Assembly: GCA_028713955.1 (NCBI GenBank)
Contig: JAQTNJ010000007.1
Location: forward strand, 1 to 39,848
Direction of reading: 5' to 3'
Length of the DNA: 39,848 nucleotides
Source of the DNA: Syntrophorhabdaceae bacterium
GTDB lineage: Bacteria; Desulfobacterota; Syntrophorhabdia; Syntrophorhabdales; Syntrophorhabdaceae
Below are positions 25,099 to 33,373 of this stretch, piece after piece (position 1 is the stretch's first letter; each line of letters opens with the position of its first letter). The notes below the pieces were generated by a model. That model was not told the DNA's origin. It searched no databases and was given only the letters and a program-made list of their open reading frames with translations. Position numbers and translations under genes: made by a program.

Positions 25099-26037
25099 AT
25101 GTCCTACAAGTTTGATTCTTTGACCATCATTCTCAATAAGATCGACAGCGGGGAAAAGGTGACCGTCCAGTCCCTCATGGAGGCCCTTGAGGTGACCGAA
25201 AGGACCATACACCGCTATATGAGCACATTGCTCGTGGCGGGGTTCCCGGTCGAGTACGACAGGAAGATCGGAAGCTACGTCTTTAGCGAAGGGTATGCAC
25301 TCAAAAAGCCCGCCCTTTCCATCGAAGAGACCCTTGCCTTTGCCCTCGCAAAGAAGCTGTTTGTCGGGTTTGGTCCCGGTATGGAGAAAAACCTTGCTGA
25401 CATCGAGGACAAGCTCTCGATCAAAAAGGCGAATGCCCTGAAGCATATTGTCCTCACAGCAGAACCCCTGCCTGCCGGGTTAGAACAACATCTTACCGCA
25501 ATACATCAGGCAATTATCAATTACCAGAGAGTGATACTCGTCTATAAGGCGGTGTATGCCGATCAACCGACAGAGAGCAAGGTAGACCCTTATTACCTCT
25601 TTTTCCGTGACGGCTTCTGGTATCTCAGGGGATTTTACCAACTGGAAGAGGGCATGAGAACCTTTGCCCTCGACAGAATCGCTTCCCTGAGTCTCCTCGA
25701 TGAACATTTTGTGCCCGAATCGATCTCGCCCGAGGATGAGCTGGCAGGGGCATTCGGGGCGTTCGTGGATGGGGAACCGGTTGAAGTCGTCCTGAAGTTT
25801 GACGAAGATGCCAGGCCCTTCATCAGGAGGAAGAAATGGCACAAAAGCCAGAAGGAAAAGGAACTGGCAGACGGAAGGCTTGAGGTGAGGTTTATGGTCA
25901 ACGGCATTGCAGGTATCAGACCATGGATCTACCGTTGGCTGCCGTATGTGGAGATTGTTGCGCCCAGGGAACTGCGAACTGCCCTGAAGGCAGACCTTAT
26001 CGAGGCGATGAAAAAGCACGGGATAAAAGGCCGTTGA
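25099..26037 (+). CDS. WYL-domain transcriptional regulator 1
   Basis: The 312-residue protein has an N-terminal winged helix-turn-helix (VTVQSLMEALEVTERTIHRY, residues about 20-40), a WYL ligand-binding domain (VILVYKAVY ... DGFWYLRGFYQ ... RTFALDRI) and a C-terminal WCX domain ending in LPYVEIVAPRELRTAL. WYL proteins sense nucleotides or nucleic acids and control defence and DNA-damage genes (BrxR, CapW, PafBC). I choose ATG 25099, preceded by the G-run 25087-25092, because a longer frame from 25045 would run through the promoter at 25037-25070. The TPR gene follows seven bases after the stop. It is the best candidate for binding the five CTGACA-N6-TGTCAG sites (inference). Confidence 0.85.
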   Translation: MSYKFDSLTIILNKIDSGEKVTVQSLMEALEVTERTIHRYMSTLLVAGFPVEYDRKIGSYVFSEGYALKKPALSIEETLAFALAKKLFVGFGPGMEKNLADIEDKLSIKKANALKHIVLTAEPLPAGLEQHLTAIHQAIINYQRVILVYKAVYADQPTESKVDPYYLFFRDGFWYLRGFYQLEEGMRTFALDRIASLSLLDEHFVPESISPEDELAGAFGAFVDGEPVEVVLKFDEDARPFIRRKKWHKSQKEKELADGRLEVRFMVNGIAGIRPWIYRWLPYVEIVAPRELRTALKADLIEAMKKHGIKGR

Positions 26038-26044
26038 GGACTCT

Positions 26045-26947
26045 ATGAAAAATAATCAAAAAGAGGCTGCTAGGAAAGAAGACGTAAAACCGATCGAAAT
26101 AGAGATCATCAATTACATACACCAACATCACCCGGAATGCTCTGCCACAGGGTTTACGATGAATGCGGATTTTATCATGCTGGTCCTTGATACAGCGAAC
26201 AAAATAATAATCGATAGAGAGCCTGGGCTGGAGCCCGGTGACCTCGATGATGAGCTAACCGACGAAGAGGCCGAAGAGATCTTGCGGAACATGCCGCAAG
26301 CTGCCATCACGCAGCCGTTAGCCCACGAGTCTGTCCGCTTGATACATGAAGAATACGTCGCTTTGTCATACAGAAAGTTCCTTGCTGAAAGCGCGGATGA
26401 TGACTGTGCGATGGCATGGGAGTTCAACAACCGTGCGAATGCGAGGGCAGGGTTAGGGCGGTACCTTGAGGCACAGATGGATTATAACAGGGCATGCGAC
26501 ATAGACCCGGGCGATCCCACGCATTTCCTCAACAGGGCAGGGTTCTTTGTGTCGCTCGGACTGATTGATGATGCGTTAAGAGACTGCCTGCACGTGAGCA
26601 AACTGCTTAGAGAAGATGACATAGCATGTTATGGGGACCTGTTTATGCTTGCAAATATATTCCGGCAATGCGGGGAATATCTCTTGGCCGCCCAGTCATT
26701 ATTGAGGTTCCTCAAGCTGGTAAAGTCCCTTATACCGTATACGAGGAGAGAGGATGATAGCTACATCATTCAGAAAGACGGTCATACTATTCATACTACC
26801 AGCCTTGTCGATCTTGAAGAAATATCCTCGTTTATTAAAAACATAGAGGATGGCGGCACATGCGGGGAGAACAAAAAGTTTGGATCCCTGGTTGAAACAA
26901 TCAAAGAAGAGTTTTCTGCCTTGAAAGTTCTTGTCGGTATTATATAA
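26045..26947 (+). CDS. TPR-repeat protein of unknown function
   Basis: The 300-residue protein has an acidic N-terminal region (about residues 60-85 rich in Asp/Glu) and at least two tetratricopeptide-like repeats (AWEFNNRANARAGLGRYLEA with DIDPGDPTHFLNRAGFFVSL) near residues 122-170. No signal peptide or membrane helix is seen, so it is probably cytoplasmic. It begins seven bases after the WYL stop and overlaps the next small gene (TAATG), so it belongs to the WYL operon. Protein-protein interaction is the only role the sequence supports. Confidence 0.75.
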   Translation: MKNNQKEAARKEDVKPIEIEIINYIHQHHPECSATGFTMNADFIMLVLDTANKIIIDREPGLEPGDLDDELTDEEAEEILRNMPQAAITQPLAHESVRLIHEEYVALSYRKFLAESADDDCAMAWEFNNRANARAGLGRYLEAQMDYNRACDIDPGDPTHFLNRAGFFVSLGLIDDALRDCLHVSKLLREDDIACYGDLFMLANIFRQCGEYLLAAQSLLRFLKLVKSLIPYTRREDDSYIIQKDGHTIHTTSLVDLEEISSFIKNIEDGGTCGENKKFGSLVETIKEEFSALKVLVGII

Positions 26948-27222
26948 TGAAGCAAGGGGTACATATACCAAACGGCGGGCATATCTGTTTTGCGTATTGC
27001 ACGTACAACCGACTGACACTAGGAACGTGCGATATCTTCGGGATTGAGATAAGCCCTTTTATCCTATGCAGAGCCTTCAGGTTCCCAGAGCAGTCCCATA
27101 CGGAAGCACGAAAAAAGTGGCCCTTGCTCAATGATCTGAAACCGGGGGTTGTGTATGGGATTGATAATTCTGCTGTTTTGGCAGGAAATCCAGAACCAAT
27201 ATATGAAATAATTAAACGATGA
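26947..27222 (+). CDS. Small protein of unknown function
   Basis: A 91-residue frame whose ATG shares a base with the TPR stop (TAATG). It has three Cys in the first third (ICFAYCTYNRLTLGTC) and no recognisable family. Operon position and uninterrupted codons support it; there is no separate ribosome-binding site, which fits translational coupling. Confidence 0.55.
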   Translation: MKQGVHIPNGGHICFAYCTYNRLTLGTCDIFGIEISPFILCRAFRFPEQSHTEARKKWPLLNDLKPGVVYGIDNSAVLAGNPEPIYEIIKR

Positions 27223-27226
27223 AATG

Positions 27227-27251
27227 TTATTAATAGTACAAATTATTAATA
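27227..27251. promoter_or_regulatory. AT-rich direct repeats before the AT-rich cassette
   Basis: TTATTAATA occurs at 27227-27235 and again at 27243-27251, a 16-base period. Each unit contains the palindrome TATTAATA. They lie just before the AGGGAGGG ribosome-binding site of the gene at 27265, so they may be an operator or part of its promoter. Confidence 0.35.
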
Positions 27252-27264
27252 AAAGGGAGGGTAA

Positions 27265-28230
27265 ATGAGTATATACGATAAAACAAAAGAAGTTTGGGAA
27301 AATAATGAGAGGAAGTTTGAAAATGATATGGAGAGGTGGTTATCGCAAATTTATAAGAGTAAACAATTGGTAAGATCAAAAAGGGCAAAATTCCATGAAT
27401 GGAACCCTCTTAGGGTTTATATTTCGGTGTCAAAAACAAAACCGATAGAATTTTCGATTAGGTTTTGTGGACAAGAGGTTGCTGTATTAAGAGTAAAAAG
27501 GGATGAAGCATCCTTAAAAATTAATCAAAATAAGGAAAAAACAAACAAGAGAGATTTTAAGTGCCTAACAAAAGCCGGCGAGTATCCCTGGGTTGGCAAT
27601 GATGCAAAGGAATTTAGAGAACACTTTAAGAAACTATCTTCCGATGAGTGCAAACCAAGAGTCCCGGAACACCGAGTTGAGTCCAGCATAATAAAAGAAA
27701 TGTCAAAAAAATCATCAAAAAAGTTTTCTGGCAAGCTTTCAAAAATTCAACCTGTTTTATTAGAAAAGATGCCATTTCAGTTTCCGCTGCCAATTTCTGC
27801 AAGTAGTGGCGACCCAACAGCAACAAGGGGTAATATTGATATTCTTGCAAGACGAATAGGGGAGGATAACAGATTACGCATTTCTGTATGGGAACTTAAA
27901 AAACCTCATGTATTAGCGCATGTTGTCGAGCAGGTATACATATATGCAGTTGTGCTGGATTTTATGTTACGTTCTAAACTTGGCCCTGAATGGTTCAAAC
28001 TAATTTTTTCTGAGACGAGAGAAATCCCTACTAACTTAGAGTTCGAAGCGGTTGTTGTTGTCTCTATAGCAGAAAATCAAAAACAAAAGTTTGAAGATAA
28101 GATTAGAAACTTTATTAAATCTGAACCAATCAAAATAGGCAAAGATTCAATAAAATATTTTGTCGCTTATTATGATGATAAAACCTTTCAGATAAATCAA
28201 TTTAAAGCAATATCAAGAAATGAAACTTAA
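27265..28230 (+). CDS. Probable PD-(D/E)XK nuclease-fold protein
   Basis: The 321-residue protein is unlike any family I can name. The segment GNIDILARR ... RISVWELKKP (D192, E210, K212) fits the PD-(D/E)XK active site with a beta-hairpin between the acidic residues, followed by a helix as expected (VLAHVVEQVYIYAVVLDF). The first half is basic and may bind nucleic acid. The gene is markedly richer in AT than its neighbours, a sign of transfer. It overlaps the downstream MBL-fold gene by 11 bases, so the two are probably translated together. A new defence nuclease is a reasonable guess but untested. Confidence 0.65.
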   Translation: MSIYDKTKEVWENNERKFENDMERWLSQIYKSKQLVRSKRAKFHEWNPLRVYISVSKTKPIEFSIRFCGQEVAVLRVKRDEASLKINQNKEKTNKRDFKCLTKAGEYPWVGNDAKEFREHFKKLSSDECKPRVPEHRVESSIIKEMSKKSSKKFSGKLSKIQPVLLEKMPFQFPLPISASSGDPTATRGNIDILARRIGEDNRLRISVWELKKPHVLAHVVEQVYIYAVVLDFMLRSKLGPEWFKLIFSETREIPTNLEFEAVVVVSIAENQKQKFEDKIRNFIKSEPIKIGKDSIKYFVAYYDDKTFQINQFKAISRNET

Positions 28231-29536
28231 GATCCACCGTGGCACACACGAAATAGGTGGTTCCTGCGTTGAGATAAAAGATTCCGGCACGCGGATTGTC
28301 ATCGATATCGGAATGCCCCTTGTTACACGAGAAAAAGAGAAGTTTGAGATGAAGGCATTCAGGGATTTATCAGGTCCTGAACTTGTTGAGAGGAAGGTCC
28401 TTCCTGACATCAAGGGTTTGTACGAATGGGATACCGTCAGCAGACCTATCGATGGACTTCTCATTTCCCACGCACATGCAGACCATTACGGCTTTATGGA
28501 TTACATGCGGGATGATATACGATGCTTCCTCAGCGAAGGGACACACCAAATAATTGAGTTAAACAAGAGCTTCTTTGGAAGGGGCAAGCCGATAAAGAAT
28601 CCTATCATTCTTGAGAGTGGAAAACCTGCACGCATCAAAACCTTCATGGTTATACCTTACCTGATGGATCATTCTGCCTTTGACGCCCTAGCATTTCTTA
28701 TCGAAAGCAAAGACCGCAGGATTATCTATTCGGGTGATTTCAGGGAGCATGGGAGAAAAGGAAAAGCATTCAAATGGTTTTTGGAAAATGCTCCAAGGGA
28801 GGTTGACGCCCTTTTACTGGAAGGAACCATGGTGGGGCAGGTTGACCGGAACATGAAAACGGAACCTGAACTCGAAGAAGAGCTGATCGAACATATCGTG
28901 GAAAACAATGCAATGACCCTCGTATTCCAGTCATCACAGAACATCGACAGGATCGTGACATGTTTCAAGGCAGCACGTAGAACAGGACACCTGTTTGTTG
29001 TTGACCTCTATACTGCACATGTCCTTCGTACCCTCAAGAACACCTCGAGATCCCCCAGAATCCCTTATCCATCTCACAATTTCCCCGAGTTAAAAGTCTT
29101 TTTTCCAAAGCGACTGTGTGATCTTCTCGCACGCACGGGTAAGAAAGAATTGATGTACGTATTTAAGGACTACAAGATAGAACGAAGCGAGATCGCCGAG
29201 AATCCGCAAAAGGTTGTCATGCTGGTAAGGCCTTCTATGCTCGGAGACTTGAAACGACTGCAAGGGATCCAGGGTGCGACAGTAATATACTCCCAGTGGC
29301 AGGGCTATTTTGATGAAACACCCATGAAAAAGATGATGGATTTTCTCAAAAGCCAGGACGTGAACATCATCCAGCTCCACACAAGTGGCCACGCAGGCAT
29401 GATGACGCTCAAGAAAGTTGTTGATACCATTAGACCGGAGACGATCATTCCCATTCACACATTTTTCCCTGAACATTACAAGAAATTTGCTGCCAATGTG
29501 CTCAATGTCGAAGACGGACAGGAGATCTCCATATAG
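28220..29536 (+). CDS. MBL-fold/beta-CASP-type metallohydrolase (RNase J/CPSF-like)
   Basis: The 438-residue protein has the metallo-beta-lactamase metal motif SHAHADHYG (H84, H86, D88, H89), an early GGSCVEI strand, SGDFREHG, a middle insertion suggestive of the beta-CASP cap, and late elements TSGHAG and IPIHTFFPEH. Beta-CASP enzymes cut RNA or DNA. It is somewhat shorter than typical RNase J and lacks an obvious C-terminal domain, so it is more likely a specialised nuclease than the housekeeping enzyme. The start lies inside the preceding gene, and composition returns to the GC-richer background. Confidence 0.8.
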   Translation: MKLKIHRGTHEIGGSCVEIKDSGTRIVIDIGMPLVTREKEKFEMKAFRDLSGPELVERKVLPDIKGLYEWDTVSRPIDGLLISHAHADHYGFMDYMRDDIRCFLSEGTHQIIELNKSFFGRGKPIKNPIILESGKPARIKTFMVIPYLMDHSAFDALAFLIESKDRRIIYSGDFREHGRKGKAFKWFLENAPREVDALLLEGTMVGQVDRNMKTEPELEEELIEHIVENNAMTLVFQSSQNIDRIVTCFKAARRTGHLFVVDLYTAHVLRTLKNTSRSPRIPYPSHNFPELKVFFPKRLCDLLARTGKKELMYVFKDYKIERSEIAENPQKVVMLVRPSMLGDLKRLQGIQGATVIYSQWQGYFDETPMKKMMDFLKSQDVNIIQLHTSGHAGMMTLKKVVDTIRPETIIPIHTFFPEHYKKFAANVLNVEDGQEISI

Positions 29537-29576
29537 GTTCGCATGGAATAGTTTTGAATGGCATTGAGGAGGTGCT

Positions 29577-30290
29577 ATGAATATCACCGAAGTCGGGGAA
29601 AGGTTATTTCAAACCCTGAAATCAAACAACTGGAACACAAACATATACGATGAGGATTATCCGGCACATGACGAAATATATGCATATAAAAAGAATGATG
29701 GTCCACTCGGTATCTTTAACCATCTTGAGATATTTCTGTTCGAGCTTGATAACAACCCCAGCAATGTAGAGATCAGGCTCATGTTTTTTGCAGATCCACG
29801 ACTGGTAGATAAGACAAAAAGGGTCCTCGGGAAAAAGGTAAAGGAGAATGATTTTTTCGCATTCAAAGACTTTTGTACGAGGTTTTTTGCATGTGCAGGC
29901 GTCAGGGCATCGCAACAGGAGATGGAGAGTTCCCCACGTTACCACCGTTCTGTTCGTTTCGAAGATGAGGATCTAATCCCTGCCTATGTCGTAGAGACAG
30001 TATACTGGAAAGAGCCTGAGATCTCTGCACGGGAAGTCAGAGAAAACTACGGATTGCCGGGAAACGCCAATTGTGCCAATTGTGCTCACTACAAGCATAC
30101 ATGGGATTGTCTTGTGCTGGGAGGGGTTGGTTGCGAACCGTGGATGCATGATAATCTGAATAATGCCGAATGGCTTGATGACATTGTATGTGTGCATTGG
30201 GCTCTGCGGCCCCCTTTGGATGGATCTGTATACGAGATCGAGGATGGAAAGGTTGTAACGTATACAGGGGCAAGTGTCGAACGAGAATAG
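29577..30290 (+). CDS. Cys-rich protein of unknown function
   Basis: The 237-residue product is not recognised. The first 120 residues look like a compact alpha/beta domain. The last third holds a possible zinc site: NCANCAHYKHTWDCLVLGGV with further Cys in GCEPW and DIVCVHW. GAGGAGG directly upstream is a strong ribosome-binding site. It lies 40 bases after the MBL gene and before the second helicase, so it may belong with either. Confidence 0.65.
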   Translation: MNITEVGERLFQTLKSNNWNTNIYDEDYPAHDEIYAYKKNDGPLGIFNHLEIFLFELDNNPSNVEIRLMFFADPRLVDKTKRVLGKKVKENDFFAFKDFCTRFFACAGVRASQQEMESSPRYHRSVRFEDEDLIPAYVVETVYWKEPEISAREVRENYGLPGNANCANCAHYKHTWDCLVLGGVGCEPWMHDNLNNAEWLDDIVCVHWALRPPLDGSVYEIEDGKVVTYTGASVERE

Positions 30291-30433
30291 CACATCGAAT
30301 CACAAATTTCATGGGAGAAGCTACGACATCAGATAATAATACAGTAACATGTTGGACATTTTTCACCAGAACAATACCAATGTTGTTCCGATCCCAATGA
30401 TACAGAGATAATGGAAAGAAACGAAGGAACAAT

Positions 30434-31759
30434 ATGACGGTGTCACAGCGATCCCATACCATCCATGTCCCTTACGATCTCGATCTCAATGAGGATTTTC
30501 AGCGCGCCCTCACCGTCATGAACGGCAACGCCCGGTGCGTTTTTATCACCGGCAGGGCAGGGACGGGTAAATCGACGCTCCTTACTTATTTTGTGCAAAA
30601 TATCTTGAAGAAGGTCGTTGTCCTTGCGTCGACCGGTATTGCCGCCTTACGGGTACGGGGGCAGACAATCCATTCCTTCTTCGGCTTCCCGCCCCGGATC
30701 GTTACCGGCGACGATATCAGAGCAATGAGGAATCGAGAGCTATACGAAGCCCTCGACACCGTGATCATCGACGAAGTTTCCATGGTGAGAGCGGACCTGA
30801 TGGACGGCATAGATCAATTCCTCCGCATAAACCGCAACGAGAGACGCAGTCCCTTCGGCGGCGTGCAGGTGATATTCTTTGGAGATCTTTTCCAATTGCC
30901 GCCGGTAATATCCGGTGACGACGAAGGACAGTATCTCAGTTTTCGCTATGCGAGCCCTTATTTTTTTGATGCCCATGTGTTTTCCCAGGTTAAGATGGAG
31001 GTCATCGAACTCGGTAAGGTATACCGTCAGAAAAACCGCCGGTTCATCACCATGCTCAACACGATCCGCGAAGGTCGTGCAGACAATGCCCTGATCGCAA
31101 AGATCAACGAACGGCACGGTCTACCATCTCAGTCGGAGCCAAACCTGGTCACTCTGACGACCACCAATGACAGGGCATTAACGATAAATAATGCAAAACT
31201 AGCAGAACTTCCCCATAACGAATTCAATTTTTACGGAGTTCCGGAAGGGAAATATCTCCAGGGACAGAAAGAATTTCCTGCCGACCTTGTCCTGAGATTA
31301 AAGAAAGATGCACAGGTGCTTTTCGTGAAGAACGACATGAAGAAAAGATGGGTCAACGGAGATATCGGCACTGTTGTCACGGTCGATTACAACATGATCG
31401 AGGTCGGAATTAACCGCAATAATCGTGTCACGGTTTACCCCGTGGAGAAGGAGACGTGGGAGGTGATCCGTTACCGATTCGACTATGAGACCGGCAACAT
31501 CATCGCAGATGTGGTGGGCACTTTTACGCAGTACCCCTTGAAACTGGCTTGGGCCATAACAATTCATAAGAGCCAGGGAGCAACATTTGACAGGGTCCAT
31601 ATTGACCTTGGGAGAGGCGCCTTCGCTCACGGTCAGGCATACGTGGCCCTAAGCCGCTGCAGGTCTTTGAAAGGCATCACACTGGAGAGGCTGTTGAGAC
31701 TGTCGGACATACGGGTGGACGGGAGGATTGTCCATTTTTTCAAAAAAACATTGCTATAA
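30434..31759 (+). CDS. PIF1-like DNA helicase, copy 2
   Basis: Same architecture and length (441 residues) as copy 1: Walker A GRAGTGKS, Walker B TVIIDEVSM, FGDLFQLPPV, AITIHKSQGATFD and AYVALSRCRS, all intact. Differences cluster at the N-terminus, around residues 230-240 and at the C-terminus. Bases 31349-31476 are identical to 18073-18200 (128 bases), while flanking codons carry silent changes, suggesting gene conversion. Unlike copy 1, it has its own 5' region with a GAAGGA element 6 bases before ATG 30434, so it is the likelier expressed copy. An AT-rich nuclease gene follows 39 bases downstream. Confidence 0.85.
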   Translation: MTVSQRSHTIHVPYDLDLNEDFQRALTVMNGNARCVFITGRAGTGKSTLLTYFVQNILKKVVVLASTGIAALRVRGQTIHSFFGFPPRIVTGDDIRAMRNRELYEALDTVIIDEVSMVRADLMDGIDQFLRINRNERRSPFGGVQVIFFGDLFQLPPVISGDDEGQYLSFRYASPYFFDAHVFSQVKMEVIELGKVYRQKNRRFITMLNTIREGRADNALIAKINERHGLPSQSEPNLVTLTTTNDRALTINNAKLAELPHNEFNFYGVPEGKYLQGQKEFPADLVLRLKKDAQVLFVKNDMKKRWVNGDIGTVVTVDYNMIEVGINRNNRVTVYPVEKETWEVIRYRFDYETGNIIADVVGTFTQYPLKLAWAITIHKSQGATFDRVHIDLGRGAFAHGQAYVALSRCRSLKGITLERLLRLSDIRVDGRIVHFFKKTLL

Positions 31760-31798
31760 AATAAGAAGACTAATAAGATTTATTATAAAACTTGTCAT

Positions 31799-33214
31799 AT
31801 GAACAAGGTATTAACCAGAATGGAACAGATAGCTTATAAAGAAGTAGCCGAAACTTTGCTGGCCGAAATTTATCATAAATATTCGATAAAAAATAATTCT
31901 TATCAAGAGTCAGTAAAATATTTATTTGAAGCATTGAAGCCAAAAATAAAGGAATATGAAAAGAATAGAGAAGAAAAAAGATTGAGATTGTCTTGCGATT
32001 TTAATGTATTTGAATTTTTGAAGTATAATGAAAATGATTTTTCTAATATTATCGCCGATATGCTCAGTCCCACAGGGACACACGGTCAAAAAGAAGTTTT
32101 TTTAGATAAATTTTTACAGCTTATTGAGGAAAAAACAGGTAAGTGCATAAAAAATAATTTCAGTTTCTTAAGAAAGATTCAGAGAGAAGAAAGCACTGAA
32201 GAATATAGACGAATAGATATTTATATTGAATTTTTAGACGGATTTATATTGGCAATTGAAAATAAGATTGGAACAGCAGTAGATCAGCCTAATCAAGTAG
32301 CAGACTATATAAATGAGATTGAGAATCGAAGTTGTCCAGATTATTTGTTCATATATTTAACTCCTGATGGAAATAATCCAGATAAAAATTCAATCTGTGA
32401 GAAATGTAGAGAAGAATTGAGAAAACAAGGACATTTTATAACCATGTCCTACAGAGAGGATATTAGAGAATGGCTTGACAGTTGCATAGATTGCTGTAAG
32501 TCGGAGAAATATAAATATTTCTTAAGAGATATGAAAAGCTTAAATTGTTTCATAGGAGGGGGCATGGATACAGAAAAGACCGATATACTGAAAAGCGTGA
32601 TTAAAAAGCCAGAAAGATATAAAATCGCAATTGACATTTATGAAAACTATGACAATATCATGCAGCCACTAAGAGATACATTTTTTAACACAATCAAGCA
32701 AAGAATATATGAAAGATTCATGCTTGATGAAAAGAATTGGATTTTTGTTTATAACCATAGGAATGACAAAAATTGTTTTCTATTTAAAGATTTTTGGAGG
32801 CCTCATAAATCCGGGATTGGGCTCTACTCTTTTTGCCTGTGGGACAATGATGGTTCAGGGCTGGTTAGAGATAATTATGACCCCCAACAATTGGTCAATG
32901 AAGAACAACCGATAATAAGTATAATCAAGGATTTGAAGGGGATGCATAAATACCCAAGAGATGACTATTGGTGGCTGCTTCTAAAGCAACCCAATCCTTT
33001 TCATTGGATTCCAGAAAATTATAGAAAAATACTCCACACGGAATCAGAATATTTCACGGAATCAGAATATTTCAAAACACTTGTTGATGATTGTGTAATT
33101 CGGTTGGAGGATTTATTATCTCTTATGAAAAAAACGAATCTTGAAGAAGCAATTGATGAAGCGGCTAAACTTAGAAAAGATAATGACAAAATAGGACAAT
33201 TGAACTCACCGTAA
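31799..33214 (+). CDS. PD-(D/E)XK nuclease superfamily protein (PDDEXK_4-like)
   Basis: The 471-residue product resembles PD-(D/E)XK_4 proteins: NVFEFLKYNENDFSNIIADM and LSPTGTHGQ near the N-terminus (residues about 65-100), then RRIDIYIEFLDGFILAIENK carrying the catalytic D and E-x-K around 140-156, then a Q-rich helix (DQPNQVADYI). The C-terminal half, about 260-471, is unrecognised and may be a sensor or target domain. Codon use is strongly AT-biased compared with the helicase before it, marking a recent acquisition. ATG 31799 has a weak upstream site; ATG 31820 is an alternative. A restriction-like or anti-phage role is likely but not shown. Confidence 0.75.
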   Translation: MNKVLTRMEQIAYKEVAETLLAEIYHKYSIKNNSYQESVKYLFEALKPKIKEYEKNREEKRLRLSCDFNVFEFLKYNENDFSNIIADMLSPTGTHGQKEVFLDKFLQLIEEKTGKCIKNNFSFLRKIQREESTEEYRRIDIYIEFLDGFILAIENKIGTAVDQPNQVADYINEIENRSCPDYLFIYLTPDGNNPDKNSICEKCREELRKQGHFITMSYREDIREWLDSCIDCCKSEKYKYFLRDMKSLNCFIGGGMDTEKTDILKSVIKKPERYKIAIDIYENYDNIMQPLRDTFFNTIKQRIYERFMLDEKNWIFVYNHRNDKNCFLFKDFWRPHKSGIGLYSFCLWDNDGSGLVRDNYDPQQLVNEEQPIISIIKDLKGMHKYPRDDYWWLLLKQPNPFHWIPENYRKILHTESEYFTESEYFKTLVDDCVIRLEDLLSLMKKTNLEEAIDEAAKLRKDNDKIGQLNSP

Positions 33215-33373
33215 TAAATATCGCAATTGAACTTGTTGAGACTTAACAGTGACGAAGGCAACCTAGATTCAGTGGAGAACAGGAAGTCGCCGCCAATTCG
33301 CACTTCAAGGATAAAGCCTTAAATTGGTCTGTATTTAAATTAGTACAATATTAAATCTTCCAAGTGTCACAAA
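33215..33373. other. Short noncoding stretch left of the insertion sequence
   Basis: I see no gene or clear terminator. The target duplication GTCACAAA of the insertion sequence lies at 33366-33373. Confidence 0.4.
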
